From Rhizobiales bacterium 65-9 (GTDB taxonomy: Bacteria; Pseudomonadota; Alphaproteobacteria; Rhizobiales; Beijerinckiaceae), in the NCBI GenBank assembly GCA_001899525.1, contig MKVY01000036.1, positions 1 through 43,694 on the forward strand: a DNA stretch of 43,694 nucleotides, in the 5' to 3' direction. The notes beneath the pieces were generated by a model that was not told the origin of the DNA, ran no database searches, and saw only the letters and a program-made list of their open reading frames with translations. The translations under genes and the position numbers were made by a program. Positions 31,565 to 42,067 of the stretch are shown here, in pieces. The number at the start of each line of letters is the position of its first letter. Position 1 is the stretch's first letter.

Positions 31565-34138
31565 ATGTCAGACCCGCTCAGCGCCTTCGACGACGACGAT
31601 CTTGGCCCGGCGCCCCAGCCGGGCGCGCCTGCGCGCGCAAGCGAAGGAGCCGCTCCCGCCCCGGCGCAGCCTTTCGCGCCGCGCGCCGGAGGATTGGGGG
31701 CTCGGGCGGCGGCCGCCGCCGCAGGCCAGCGCTTCACCTATCTTGACGGGCTGAATCCCGAACAGCGCCAGGCGGTCGAGGCGACCGAGGGGCCCGTTCT
31801 GGTGCTGGCGGGGGCCGGCACCGGCAAGACGCGCGTGCTCACGACGCGCATCGCGCATATCGTGGCGACGGGCCGCGCCCGCCCCTACGACATCCTCGCC
31901 GTGACCTTCACCAACAAGGCCGCGCGCGAGATGAAGCACCGCGTCGCGGCGCTGATCGGGGACGTCGCCGAGGGCATGCCGTGGCTCGGCACCTTCCATT
32001 CGATCGCCGCGAAGATCCTCCGCCGCCACGCCGAGCTGGTCGACCTGAAATCCGACTTCACCATCCTCGACGCCGACGATCAGGTCAGGCTGATGAAGCA
32101 GGTGATCGCCGCCGCCAACATCGACGAGAAGCGCTGGCCGGCGCGCGCGCTCGCCTCCTGGATCGACGGCTGGAAAAATCGCGGCCTCGGCCCTGACGCC
32201 GTTCCCGCCGGCGAGGCCGCCGCCTTCGCCAACGGGCGCGGCGGCGAACTCTATTCCGCCTATCAGGCGCGGCTGACGACGCTCAACGCCTGCGACTTCG
32301 GCGATCTGCTGCTGCACAATATCAGGATTTTCCGCAAACACGCCGACGTGCTGGAAAACTACCAGCGGCGTTTCCGCTACATGCTGGTCGACGAGTACCA
32401 GGACACCAACACCGCGCAATATCTCTGGCTGCGTCTGCTCGCGCAGGGGCGGCGAACGGGAGAGCAGAATGTCTGCTGCGTCGGCGATGACGATCAGGCC
32501 ATCTATGGCTGGCGCGGCGCCGAGGTCGATAACATTCTCCGCTTCGATCACGATTTTCCCGGCGCGCTCGTCATCCGCCTCGAACGCAACTACCGCTCGA
32601 CCGGCCATATCCTGAGCGTCGCCTCGCATCTGATCGCGCACAATGAAAGCCGCCTCGGCAAGACGCTGCACACCGACGACGAGCCGGGCCTCAAGGTGCA
32701 GATCGCCGGCGCCTGGGATTCCGAAGAGGAAGCGCGCCTGATCGGCGAAGAGATCGAGGCGCTGCAGCAGATTCACAAGCACAAGCTCGACGAGATCGCG
32801 ATCCTCGTCCGCATCTCGGCGCAGATGCGCGAGATCGAGGAACGATTCATCACGCTCGGCCTGCCCTATCGCGTCATCGGCGGCCCGCGCTTTTATGAAA
32901 GACGCGAGATTCGCGACGCGCTCGCCTATCTCCGCTGCGTCGCCAACGACAGCGACGATCTCGCCTTCGAGCGCATCGTCAATACGCCCAAGCGCGGCCT
33001 TGGCGACGCGACCATCGAACAGCTGCACGCTCACGCCCGCAAATCGAAAACCTCGCTGATGCAGGCGGCGCGCCTTCTGATCGAGACCGACGATCTGAAG
33101 CCGAAGGTGCGCGCGACGCTGCGCGACCTCATGACGAGTTTTTCGCGCTGGACGCAGATGGCGGAGAGCAATCATCCCCATCATCAGCTCGCGGAAATCA
33201 TTCTTGAAGAGTCGGGATACACCGACATGTGGCAGAAGGACCGCTCGGCGGAGGCGGCGGGGCGTCTTGAGAATCTCAAGGAGCTGATCCGCTCGATGGA
33301 GGAATTTCCCGATCTGGCGGGCTTTCTCGAACATGTCGCGCTGGTGATGGAAGCCGCCGAGGGCGAGAGCGAGGACCGCGTCACGCTGATGACGCTGCAT
33401 GCGGCCAAGGGCCTCGAATTCGAGACGGTGTTTCTGCCCGGCTGGGAGGAAGGATTGTTTCCCAACCAGCGCGCGCTCGATGAGAACGGCCGCGCCGGTC
33501 TGGAGGAGGAGCGCCGCCTCGCTTATGTCGGCGTCACCCGCGCGCGCCGTCGCGCCAAGATTTTCTTCGCCTCGAACCGGCGCATTCACGGCCTCTGGAG
33601 TTCGACGATTCCCTCGCGCTTCGTCGACGAATTGCCGGAAGAGCATGTCGAGCTGACGACGGCGCCGACGACTTATTCGCACGGCGGCTATGGCGCGTCG
33701 CGCTTCGACCGCATGGAATCCTTCGGCGGCTCCTCCTATTCGACGCCGGGCTGGCGGCGCGCGCAGGCGAACAAGGCGGGCTTCAGCAGCGGGCCGCAGC
33801 GCGGCTATGACGAGGACGAGGATCGCCGCGACCGCGCGCGCTCCTCGCGCGAGGGCGGGCGCTGGTCGGACGACGGCTTCACCGAAACGCCGCGCTCGAA
33901 ATCAGGCGACAGGCGCTCGGGCGGCGGCGCGTTGCCGCGCATCGGCGGCCGTACGATCGAGGGTGAGCTTGTCGCGAAATCGACGGGCGCGATCTCGCGC
34001 TTCTCCGAAGGCGACCGCGTGTTTCACCAGAAGTTCGGGCCCGGCGCGGTGGCCTTCGTCGACGGCAACAAGCTGACCGTCGATTTCGACAAGGCCGGAA
34101 GGAAGATGGTGCTGGAGAGTTTTGTGGAGGGGGTGTGA
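31565..34138 (+). CDS. uvrD: UvrD/PcrA-type superfamily I DNA helicase
   Basis: 857 residues from ATG 31565. A low-complexity Ala/Pro N-terminus of about 55 residues precedes FTYLDGLNPEQRQAVEATEG. Helicase motifs: Walker A AGAGTGKT (82-89), Ia FTNKAAREMKHR, II DEYQDT (276-281), III GDDDQAIYGWRGA, IV/V LMTLHAAKGLEFETVFLPG, VI YVGVTRARRRAKIFFAS. The C-terminal ~200 residues contain a Ser/Gly/Arg/Asp-rich disordered stretch (about 710-790) and a final Tudor-like domain (VFHQKFGPGAVAFVDGNKLT). It unwinds DNA 3' to 5' in nucleotide excision and mismatch repair. PcrA and UvrD cannot be told apart by eye. Confidence 0.93.
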   Translation: MSDPLSAFDDDDLGPAPQPGAPARASEGAAPAPAQPFAPRAGGLGARAAAAAAGQRFTYLDGLNPEQRQAVEATEGPVLVLAGAGTGKTRVLTTRIAHIVATGRARPYDILAVTFTNKAAREMKHRVAALIGDVAEGMPWLGTFHSIAAKILRRHAELVDLKSDFTILDADDQVRLMKQVIAAANIDEKRWPARALASWIDGWKNRGLGPDAVPAGEAAAFANGRGGELYSAYQARLTTLNACDFGDLLLHNIRIFRKHADVLENYQRRFRYMLVDEYQDTNTAQYLWLRLLAQGRRTGEQNVCCVGDDDQAIYGWRGAEVDNILRFDHDFPGALVIRLERNYRSTGHILSVASHLIAHNESRLGKTLHTDDEPGLKVQIAGAWDSEEEARLIGEEIEALQQIHKHKLDEIAILVRISAQMREIEERFITLGLPYRVIGGPRFYERREIRDALAYLRCVANDSDDLAFERIVNTPKRGLGDATIEQLHAHARKSKTSLMQAARLLIETDDLKPKVRATLRDLMTSFSRWTQMAESNHPHHQLAEIILEESGYTDMWQKDRSAEAAGRLENLKELIRSMEEFPDLAGFLEHVALVMEAAEGESEDRVTLMTLHAAKGLEFETVFLPGWEEGLFPNQRALDENGRAGLEEERRLAYVGVTRARRRAKIFFASNRRIHGLWSSTIPSRFVDELPEEHVELTTAPTTYSHGGYGASRFDRMESFGGSSYSTPGWRRAQANKAGFSSGPQRGYDEDEDRRDRARSSREGGRWSDDGFTETPRSKSGDRRSGGGALPRIGGRTIEGELVAKSTGAISRFSEGDRVFHQKFGPGAVAFVDGNKLTVDFDKAGRKMVLESFVEGV

Positions 34139-34213
34139 GAACCTTCCGCGCGATCAGGATGCAATTTCCACAAGCCTAAGCTCTTGAATTATCAATCAGC
34201 GGCGAAAATCTCG

Positions 34214-34232
34214 CGTTAATACCCCGTTAACG
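34214..34232. promoter_or_regulatory. Inverted repeat upstream of hicAB (copy 1)
   Basis: CGTTAA (34214-34219) and TTAACG (34227-34232) with a 7-bp spacer, in a 175-bp intergenic stretch about 80 bp upstream of hicA. The same words also form a direct repeat GTTAA. It could be a toxin-antitoxin autoregulation site, but the arms are short. Confidence 0.3.
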
Positions 34233-34313
34233 TCGGGATTGAGCTTGTTGCATGTGGCTCGGATGTCATCTCAATAAAGAGGCGTTGCACGAATCACTCG
34301 TGAAGGCGCCTCA

Positions 34314-34508
34314 ATGCTTACGGACAGCCGCGACATCATCCGCCGTCTTCTTGGTGATGGCTTTGAGCGCCTCTCCGTTCGCGGCTCCCATCACAAATTT
34401 TGGCATCCCGTCACCAAGCGGATTGTGATAGTCCCTCATCCTCGCAAGGACATACCGCTTGGCACGGCGCGCTCTATCTATAAGCAGGCCGGCTGGGCGA
34501 AAGACTGA
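34314..34508 (+). CDS. hicA: HicA-type mRNA interferase toxin (copy 1)
   Basis: 64 residues. MLTDSRDIIRRLLGDGFERL, then VRGSHHKFWHP with the catalytic His region (His26/27) of the double-stranded-RNA-binding fold, then VIVPHPRKDIPLGTARSIYKQAGW. HicA cleaves mRNA and is neutralised by HicB. The hicB gene begins 12 bp later. The conserved GSHH makes this copy look active. Confidence 0.93.
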   Translation: MLTDSRDIIRRLLGDGFERLSVRGSHHKFWHPVTKRIVIVPHPRKDIPLGTARSIYKQAGWAKD

Positions 34509-34520
34509 GCGGAGGCGCGC

Positions 34521-34817
34521 ATGCGCCACTACGTAGCGCTGATCCACAAAGAGCCAAAATCCGGCTACGGTGTATCGTTCCCCGATCTACCAGGCGTGAT
34601 CACTGTCGGCGAAACGATCGACGATGCGATCGCACAGGCCGGCGACGTGCTCTCCTTCGCCGCGGAGGATTGGGAAAAGCAAGCGGGGACCGCCTTTCCC
34701 GCTCCGCGCACGATTGATCAGCTTCGCGCTGATCCAGACTTCGTTCGCGAATCGGCTGAGGCGCTTCTCGCCGTCATTCCATTTTCCCAAAGCGCCCTTC
34801 CCCACGCCGCTGAATAA
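34521..34817 (+). CDS. hicB: HicB-type antitoxin (copy 1), lacking the usual C-terminal DNA-binding domain
   Basis: 98 residues. MRHYVALIHKEPKSGYGVSF, PDLPGVITVGETIDDAIAQA and the LSFAAEDWEKQ...FPAPRTIDQL stretch are the HicB partial RNase H fold that caps the toxin. Many HicB proteins continue for 30-50 residues with a ribbon-helix-helix or HTH; here the protein stops after VIPFSQSALPHAAE. It may not bind DNA by itself. It forms an operon with hicA. Confidence 0.9.
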   Translation: MRHYVALIHKEPKSGYGVSFPDLPGVITVGETIDDAIAQAGDVLSFAAEDWEKQAGTAFPAPRTIDQLRADPDFVRESAEALLAVIPFSQSALPHAAE

Positions 34818-35058
34818 GCCGCCTCGCAGCCCCTTGCTTGAGCGTTCTCGTGGCGGAGGGCCGTGAACTGCAGGCAACCCTATGCGCGCAGCTTCCGGAC
34901 GTCGCCGCGACCGCAGCGATGGCGCCGTCCGATAATAGGATTTTAAACCAAAATAAAGGACTACTTGCTAATTTATCATAAGTTGCATACACGAATGGGT
35001 GCATCTTAAGATTATAAGGAGCAGCCTGTGAGCGCGACCCATCTCATGGAGAAGGCCT
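34818..35058. other. AT-rich spacer between the two HicAB modules
   Basis: 241 bp. The left part looks like faded coding sequence with no clear gene. From about 34930 the DNA is strongly AT-rich for this genome and probably holds the promoter of the second module. A perfect 10-bp palindrome ATCTTAAGAT lies at 35003-35012, about 45 bp upstream of the second hicA. AAGGAGCAGC follows at 35017-35026. Confidence 0.4.
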
Positions 35059-35427
35059 ATGCTCTTCGACAGCCGCGCAATCATCCGGACGTTGTTCGAT
35101 CACGGATTCGCGCTGAGCAGAGTACAAGGGCTTTACCTCTTCTTTCGCCATCCCAAGAGCAAACGAACCACGATCGTTCGCCATCCGTCGCCGCACACCG
35201 CGATTCTCTCCGCCAAGGCGGTGTTTCAATCCGCCGGCTTCTCCTGGGATGAGGCGACATGCGAATGCGCTACTACGTCGCCCTCATCCATCGCGATCCT
35301 GACTCGGCCTACGGCGTCACGTTCCCCGATGTCCCCGGCGCCATCGCAACCGCCGACGACCTGGAAGAGGCGATCGCGCAATCCAGGGAAATTCTCACTT
35401 TCGCGGCCGAGAAGTGGTTTGCGGTGA
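35059..35427 (+). pseudogene. Degenerate HicA-like toxin (copy 2), catalytic His lost and stop lost
   Basis: The start MLFDSRAIIRTLFDHGFALS matches HicA copy 1 (MLTDSRDIIRRLLGDGFERL). The GSHHKFWHP motif has become GLYLFFRHP, so the catalytic His (26/27) is replaced by Tyr-Leu. The normal end (SAGF, about residue 62) is not followed by a stop; the frame runs on for 60 residues out of frame through hicB, ending at 35427. A TGA one frame over occurs at 35250, so a small indel may have removed the stop. The toxin is therefore probably inactive. The start and fold are otherwise retained. Confidence 0.75.
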
Positions 35428-35546
35428 CCGGGGACCCCTTTCCAGCGCCGCGCCCGATAGAGGAACTATGCCTCGACGGCGGCTTCGCCGAAGCTGCGAG
35501 AACCGCCCTGCTCATCCTCATTCCCGTGCCGGACACGGCTCATTGA
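35259..35546 (+). CDS. HicB-type antitoxin (copy 2)
   Basis: 95 residues; the ATG at 35265 could also be used. MRYYVALIHRDPDSAYGVTF, PDVPGAIATADDLEEAIAQS and EILTFAAEKW...FPAPRPIEEL match HicB copy 1 closely, so the pair arose by duplication or from related modules. Like copy 1 it stops after the RNase H-like fold (LILIPVPDTAH) without a DNA-binding domain. It is intact although its partner HicA is degenerate; it could still neutralise copy 1 HicA or act as an orphan antitoxin. Confidence 0.85.
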   Translation: MRMRYYVALIHRDPDSAYGVTFPDVPGAIATADDLEEAIAQSREILTFAAEKWFAVTGDPFPAPRPIEELCLDGGFAEAARTALLILIPVPDTAH

Positions 35547-35676
35547 GCGTCCCGCCTGCTTAACGTCTCCCTAACCAGATTCCTCAAATCCCGGCCAAAT
35601 CAGGCCGTTTCGCCTTCACCTTCCGTCCCCTCGCGCGTTTCATTCCCTGAGGACAGAATCGGAGGGACAGGCTGCG

Positions 35677-35910
35677 ATGACGAAGCTTTTCTGCGTGGCG
35701 ATGATGGCGCTCGCCCTTGGCGGCTGCGGCCGCTCGCTCCAGGACAGGATGCTCGCCGGCGCGGCGGTTGGCGGCGGCGCCGGCGCAATCATCGGCGCGG
35801 TGAGCACGGGCACCTTGCCCGGCGCGCTCGTCGGCGCAGCCATCGGGGCGGCCGGCGGCGCGGCGATCGGCGCGATCGCGCCGCAGGGCAGCGGGTATAA
35901 CGGCTACTGA
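35677..35910 (+). CDS. Small glycine-zipper lipoprotein
   Basis: 77 residues. The N-terminus MTKLFCVAMMALALGGCGRS has a lipoprotein signal with lipobox LGGC (Cys17). The rest is a glycine-zipper region (GAAVGGGAGAIIGAVSTG, GAAIGAAGGAAIGAIA) ending in GSGYNGY. Such proteins lie in the outer or inner membrane; relatives are often induced by osmotic or envelope stress. A GGAGGGACAGG site precedes the ATG. Transcription ends at the hairpin 35 bp downstream. Confidence 0.85.
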   Translation: MTKLFCVAMMALALGGCGRSLQDRMLAGAAVGGGAGAIIGAVSTGTLPGALVGAAIGAAGGAAIGAIAPQGSGYNGY

Positions 35911-35944
35911 GCGTCGGCGAAGCCCGGCGCAAACAGGAGACAAA

Positions 35945-35973
35945 AGAAGGCCGGCGTCGAGCGCCGGCCTTCT
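35945..35973. terminator. Bidirectional hairpin terminator
   Basis: 12-bp perfect stem AGAAGGCCGGCG / CGCCGGCCTTCT with loop TCGAG. On the plus strand it is followed by GCTTTG, on the minus strand by CTTTTG. It lies between convergent genes (lipoprotein and Tim44-like protein) and serves both. Confidence 0.8.
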
Positions 35974-35995
35974 GCTTTGATGATTGCGAACGCGA

Positions 35996-36973
35996 TTACT
36001 GAAGCTGCTGGATCGCCGACAGCTTCCAGACCTCGCGCGGCGCGCGGCGGAAGGTCCACACCTCCGCGACCTCCTCCGGCTGATTGAGGTCGCCCGCGAC
36101 CACGCGGCCGGTCTTGCGATCCACCGTGGCGTCCACGATCGAATAGCGCATGGCCACCGTGGCGTATTGCGCGTCCGGCTCGGCCCACGCCTCCGACAGG
36201 TCGCCCTTCAGCAGTTCGACATTGCCGATGCGGTCCACTACGCCCTTGGCGCGGTTGTCCGCCAGCTCCTGCTCGAAATAGGCCGCCATCTCGGGCGTCG
36301 ACTGCATGCGCAGCGTGGCGATGTCCTCGCGGCCATAGGCGGTCTGGATCACGCCGAGCGAACGCTGGAAGGCGTCGTAGTCCTGCGGCGTGATCTGCAC
36401 CTGCGGCGCGCCGGCGCCGGGCGCGCCGTTCATTGCGGCGCGCGCATAGGCGTTCTGCTGGGCCGGCTGCGGCTGCGGTCCGGCGCCGGCCGCGGCCATC
36501 GCGGGCTGCTGGCTCCGGTTGAAGAAGAAGCGCCGGATGAGCACGAAGGCGAGGATGATCAGGCCGATCTGCAGCGCGAAGCCGAGCAGGCCGGCGAGCG
36601 AGCCGAGGCCGGAGAAGAAGCCGGCGCCCGTGAGAAGCCCGAAGATGCCCGCGCCGATCAGGCCCGCGAACAGGCCGCGCATCATCGTGCCGCCGAAGGA
36701 CGGCCGCGCCGGCGTCGCCAGCGGCGCGCCGGGGCGCGCGGCCTGCGACGCGCCCGGCTGTCCGGGTTGAGTGACGGACCGCTGCATCGGCTGGGCGGCG
36801 CCGGGGGCTGTCGGCGTCGGCGCGGGCGACGACCAGGTGCGGCCGCCGCGGCTGCCGAAGCTTCCGCCCCGCCCGGCGCGGGCGTCAGCGATGTCGACGG
36901 TGATGAATCCAAGCGCTCCGGCCATCAGGGCCGTGGCGACGGCGCGGCGGTAGCGAAGCATGGACGAAAGCAT
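35996..36973 (-). CDS. Tim44-domain protein
   Basis: 325 residues. A membrane/signal segment at the start (VATALMAGALGFITVDIADA) is followed by a Gly/Ser/Pro/Ala-rich low-complexity region (about 30-95), then two membrane helices (LIGAGIFGLLTGAGFFSG and LAGLLGFALQIGLIILAF). The C-terminal Tim44-like domain (about 180-325) has FQRSLGVIQTAYGREDI, MAAYFEQELADNRAKGVVDR, and AEVWTFRRAPREVWKLSAIQ. Mitochondrial Tim44 anchors the import motor; bacterial proteins share only the domain and their function is not settled. Confidence 0.88.
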   Translation of the reverse strand: MLSSMLRYRRAVATALMAGALGFITVDIADARAGRGGSFGSRGGRTWSSPAPTPTAPGAAQPMQRSVTQPGQPGASQAARPGAPLATPARPSFGGTMMRGLFAGLIGAGIFGLLTGAGFFSGLGSLAGLLGFALQIGLIILAFVLIRRFFFNRSQQPAMAAAGAGPQPQPAQQNAYARAAMNGAPGAGAPQVQITPQDYDAFQRSLGVIQTAYGREDIATLRMQSTPEMAAYFEQELADNRAKGVVDRIGNVELLKGDLSEAWAEPDAQYATVAMRYSIVDATVDRKTGRVVAGDLNQPEEVAEVWTFRRAPREVWKLSAIQQLQ

Positions 36974-37156
36974 TGCGGTCCTCAGTTCCCGGGCGACGAA
37001 GCGCCCGGCTCATCCCGGCGCTTTTCCCCAAGGGGAAATGTGGGGATCGCCGCCCTCGGCGCAACCCTTAAATGACCGATTGCATAGGTCGGGCGCCAAT
37101 CCGGCCCCGCCCGGAAATCGCTGCATGGCTCGTCGCGCCGTGCTATCGCCCCCGCC

Positions 37157-38095
37157 ATGCGCGAAGGCCTCATTCCCCACACGGTCACGACCGTCCTCAA
37201 GCTGACGACCGCGGAAGGCTCCGCGCGTGCGATCACGGAGCTGTTCGGCGAGATTTTCGACCCGGAAGAGACCGGCGTCGCCGCGTTCGAGGACGAATCG
37301 ACCAAGGAATGGCGGCTCGACGTCTATTTCGCCTATCCCCCGAACGAGGAGGCGGTCCGCGACCTGATCGCGACCGCCGCCGGCGCCGACGCCGCGGCGC
37401 AGGCTGTCTTCGAATCGGTGGAGGCGAAGGACTGGGTGGCGGCGAGCCTCGACGGCCTGAAACCGGTCGAAGCCGGCCGCTTCCTCGTTCACGGGAGTCA
37501 CGATCGCGGCCGGGTGGCGAACCGCACGAATCGCATCCGCATCGAGATCGAGGCCGCGCTCGCCTTCGGCACGGGCCATCACGGCACGACGCTCGGCTGC
37601 CTGCGCGCGTTCGACCGGCTGCTGCGCCGGCGTCGGCCCATGCGCGTGCTCGATGTCGGGACGGGAACCGGGGTGCTCGCCATCGCCGCCGCCCGCGCCC
37701 TCCGCCGCCGCGTGATCGCCTCCGACATCGATCCGGTCGCCATCGAGGTCGCCAAGGCCAACGCCCGCGCCAATGCGGCGGGAACGGAGGTGAGCTTCAT
37801 CGTCACGCCGGGGCTGCGGCATCCCGCGATCGTGGCCGGCGGTCCCTACGATCTGATCTTCGCGAACATCCTGGCGGGGCCGCTGAAGCGGATGGCGCCC
37901 GATCTGACCGGCGCTCTCGCCGCCGGGGGCGACGTCATCCTGTCCGGCCTTCTCGCCGGCGATGTCCCCGGCGTGCTCGCGGTCTACCGCGCCTGCGGCT
38001 TGTCGCTTGTCGCGTCAGGCGAGATCGAGGGTTGGCGCGCGCTTGTCATGCGGCGCGGCGGCGCCGGCACCAGGCGGTCTCTACAGCGCGCATGA
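37157..38095 (+). CDS. prmA: Ribosomal protein L11 methyltransferase
   Basis: 312 residues. The N-terminal substrate domain (1-110) is followed by the linker VANRTNRIRIEIEAALAFGT and GTGHHGTTLGCLRAFDRLLR, the PrmA signature, then SAM motif I LDVGTGTGVLAIAAARAL, acidic loop SDIDPVAIEVAKANARAN and LIFANILAGPLKRMAPDL (motif IV, NILA). It trimethylates L11. A short spacer separates it from the divergent Tim44-like gene. Confidence 0.95.
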   Translation: MREGLIPHTVTTVLKLTTAEGSARAITELFGEIFDPEETGVAAFEDESTKEWRLDVYFAYPPNEEAVRDLIATAAGADAAAQAVFESVEAKDWVAASLDGLKPVEAGRFLVHGSHDRGRVANRTNRIRIEIEAALAFGTGHHGTTLGCLRAFDRLLRRRRPMRVLDVGTGTGVLAIAAARALRRRVIASDIDPVAIEVAKANARANAAGTEVSFIVTPGLRHPAIVAGGPYDLIFANILAGPLKRMAPDLTGALAAGGDVILSGLLAGDVPGVLAVYRACGLSLVASGEIEGWRALVMRRGGAGTRRSLQRA

Positions 38096-38192
38096 CCAAA
38101 CGAGCCGGGAGGCGCAATCAGCTTTCATTTCAACCGGATAGGCGTCGAACCGGAATCAGTTTCGTCGCCACGGGCGCCGTTGATTCAAAACA

Positions 38193-38330
38193 TTAATTGT
38201 CGAAATTCATCCGGTAGGTCTTCGCCATCTTCCGGCGCATGTCGCGGGCCTCGACGACCGCCTCGGCGAACAGCTGGATGAAGCGGGAAACCGGCTGGGG
38301 AAGAATTTTTAGAACGAGAAGATGAAGCAT
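38193..38330 (-). CDS. Small 45-aa protein of unknown function
   Basis: A good Shine-Dalgarno (AAGGAG, read on the minus strand) stands 7 bp before the ATG at 38330. The protein reads MLHLLVLKILPQPVSRFIQL and on to EARDMRRKMAKTYRMNFDN. It has an amphipathic N-terminal helix and a basic end, and resembles small alphaproteobacterial proteins with the 'EAR.m.r.m...Y' ending, but I cannot assign a family. A longer frame to 38516 has no good start. It lies between convergent prmA and the ligA promoter region. Confidence 0.6.
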   Translation of the reverse strand: MLHLLVLKILPQPVSRFIQLFAEAVVEARDMRRKMAKTYRMNFDN

Positions 38331-40831
<2,501 letters not shown>

Positions 40832-40915
40832 GGCGGCGTCGGATCACGGCTCTTCGGCTGTTCGGCGTCTTTACGTGTGGCCCGGCTCACGGGCTTCACG
40901 AGGCTTCATGCGACT

Positions 40916-40933
40916 GATCAAACCTTGTTGATC
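40916..40933. promoter_or_regulatory. Inverted repeat upstream of azlCD
   Basis: GATCAA (40916-40921), 6-bp spacer, TTGATC (40928-40933). It lies 18-33 bp before the azlC start, depending on which start codon is used, and could be a regulator binding site of the operon. Confidence 0.4.
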
Positions 40934-40965
40934 GACACCCGCTGAATCGCGTGCAGCCTTCCGCC

Positions 40966-41688
40966 ATGACCCTTCACGATGACTCGCGCGATACCCGCGC
41001 CGGATTCGCCGACATCTGGCCCATCGCTGTCGCTGCTGTGCCGATCGGACTCGTCTTCGGCGCGCTGGCGTCGGCGAAAGGCCTCTCGCCCCTGGAGGCG
41101 ACGTTGATGTCGCTCCTCGTCTTCGCCGGCGGCGCGCAATTCGCGGCGCTGGAAATCTGGACGACGCCGGCGCCGATACTTCTGCTCGCCTTTTCCACGC
41201 TGCTGATCAATGCGCGCCATATCCTGATGGGCGCGTCGCTCGCGCCGAAAATGAAAACCATGCCCCTGCCGCAAAGGCTGTTCGGCCTTTATTTTCTCAC
41301 CGACGAAGCCTGGGCGCTCGCCGAACGCCGCGCGCTGACGAAGCCGATCTCGTTTTCCTATTGGATGGCTGTCGCGATCCTGCTGCCGGGCGCATGGGTG
41401 GGCGCGACCGCAATCGGCGCCGGCCTCGGCGCGCTGCTTGGCGATCCCAAACGCTTCGGCGCGGACTTCGCCTTCACCGCGCTGTTCATCGCCCTCATCG
41501 CCGCATTCTGGAAAGGGCGGTCGACCGCGATCGTCATCGTCGCGGCGGGCGCCGCGTCGGCCATCGTCTATCGAACGATCGGAACGCCGTGGCATGTCGT
41601 CGCCGGCGCGCTGGCGGGGATCGCCGCGGCCGCTCTGGCGCAGCCGAGCGCGAACAGCGCTGAAAAGAACACAAGCCATGACGATTGA
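40966..41688 (+). CDS. azlC: AzlC family branched-chain amino acid exporter subunit
   Basis: 240 residues from ATG 40966; a GTG at 40951 adds five residues and cannot be excluded, since neither has a clear ribosome site. Family pattern: GFADIWPIAVAAVPIGLVFG, FAGGAQFAALEIW, LLINARHILMGASLAPKM, FLTDEAWALAERRA. It has about seven membrane helices. With AzlD it forms the large/small subunit pair that exports branched-chain amino acids (as BrnFE/YgaZH). It overlaps azlD by 11 bp. Confidence 0.9.
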   Translation: MTLHDDSRDTRAGFADIWPIAVAAVPIGLVFGALASAKGLSPLEATLMSLLVFAGGAQFAALEIWTTPAPILLLAFSTLLINARHILMGASLAPKMKTMPLPQRLFGLYFLTDEAWALAERRALTKPISFSYWMAVAILLPGAWVGATAIGAGLGALLGDPKRFGADFAFTALFIALIAAFWKGRSTAIVIVAAGAASAIVYRTIGTPWHVVAGALAGIAAAALAQPSANSAEKNTSHDD

Positions 41689-41977
41689 CGCCACCGTGCT
41701 GCTCGCCATCATCGTGATGGGGGCCGTCACCTATCTCACGCGCGTCGTCGGCTTTCTGCTTCCGTCGACATTGGCGCTCTCGCCGCGCGCGCAGGCCGCG
41801 TTCGACGCGATTCCGCCCGCGGTGCTCGTCGCCGTGATCGCGCCGACGGCGCTGGCGACAGGCTGGCGCGAAACGCTCGCCGCGCTCATTTGCGTCGCCG
41901 CGGCGGCGCGCCTTCCGCTTCTCGGCGTTGTCGGCGTCGGCGTAGTTGCGATCGTCGCGCTGCGGGCGATCGGTTAG
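41678..41977 (+). CDS. azlD: AzlD family small transporter subunit
   Basis: 99 residues with four membrane helices: TVLLAIIVMGAVTYLTRVVG, FLLPSTLALSPRAQAAFDAI, PPAVLVAVIAPTAL and ALICVAAAARLPLLGVVGVG. This is the small subunit partner of AzlC. The start ATG at 41678 lies inside the end of azlC, so translation is coupled. Confidence 0.9.
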   Translation: MTIDATVLLAIIVMGAVTYLTRVVGFLLPSTLALSPRAQAAFDAIPPAVLVAVIAPTALATGWRETLAALICVAAAARLPLLGVVGVGVVAIVALRAIG

Positions 41978-41986
41978 AACGCGACG

Positions 41987-42011
41987 CGGAAATCCGGAGA
42001 ACGGTTTTCCG
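41987..42011. repeat. Intergenic palindromic repeat
   Basis: CGGAAA (41987-41992) is matched by TTTCCG (42006-42011), and the inner CGGAGAAC-G-GTTTTCCG (41995-42011) is a near-perfect palindrome with one mismatch. The word GGTTTTCCGAAAAC resembles interspersed palindromic repeats common between genes in Rhizobiales. It lies between the end of azlD and the end of the peptidase gene, so it may also act as a terminator. Confidence 0.4.
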
Positions 42012-42067
42012 AAAACATTATGCGGCAAGAAGAATTGACGGCGTGACGCCGCCGCCCTGAAGCAGCG

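Noticed and set aside
31568-33682. 704-codon open frame opposite uvrD
   Set aside because: The plus strand has all helicase motifs in order; the antisense product has no recognisable domain.
35028-35252. Alternative plus-strand frame overlapping the second HicA
   Set aside because: Its product has no HicA features, while the frame from 35059 aligns residue by residue with HicA copy 1.
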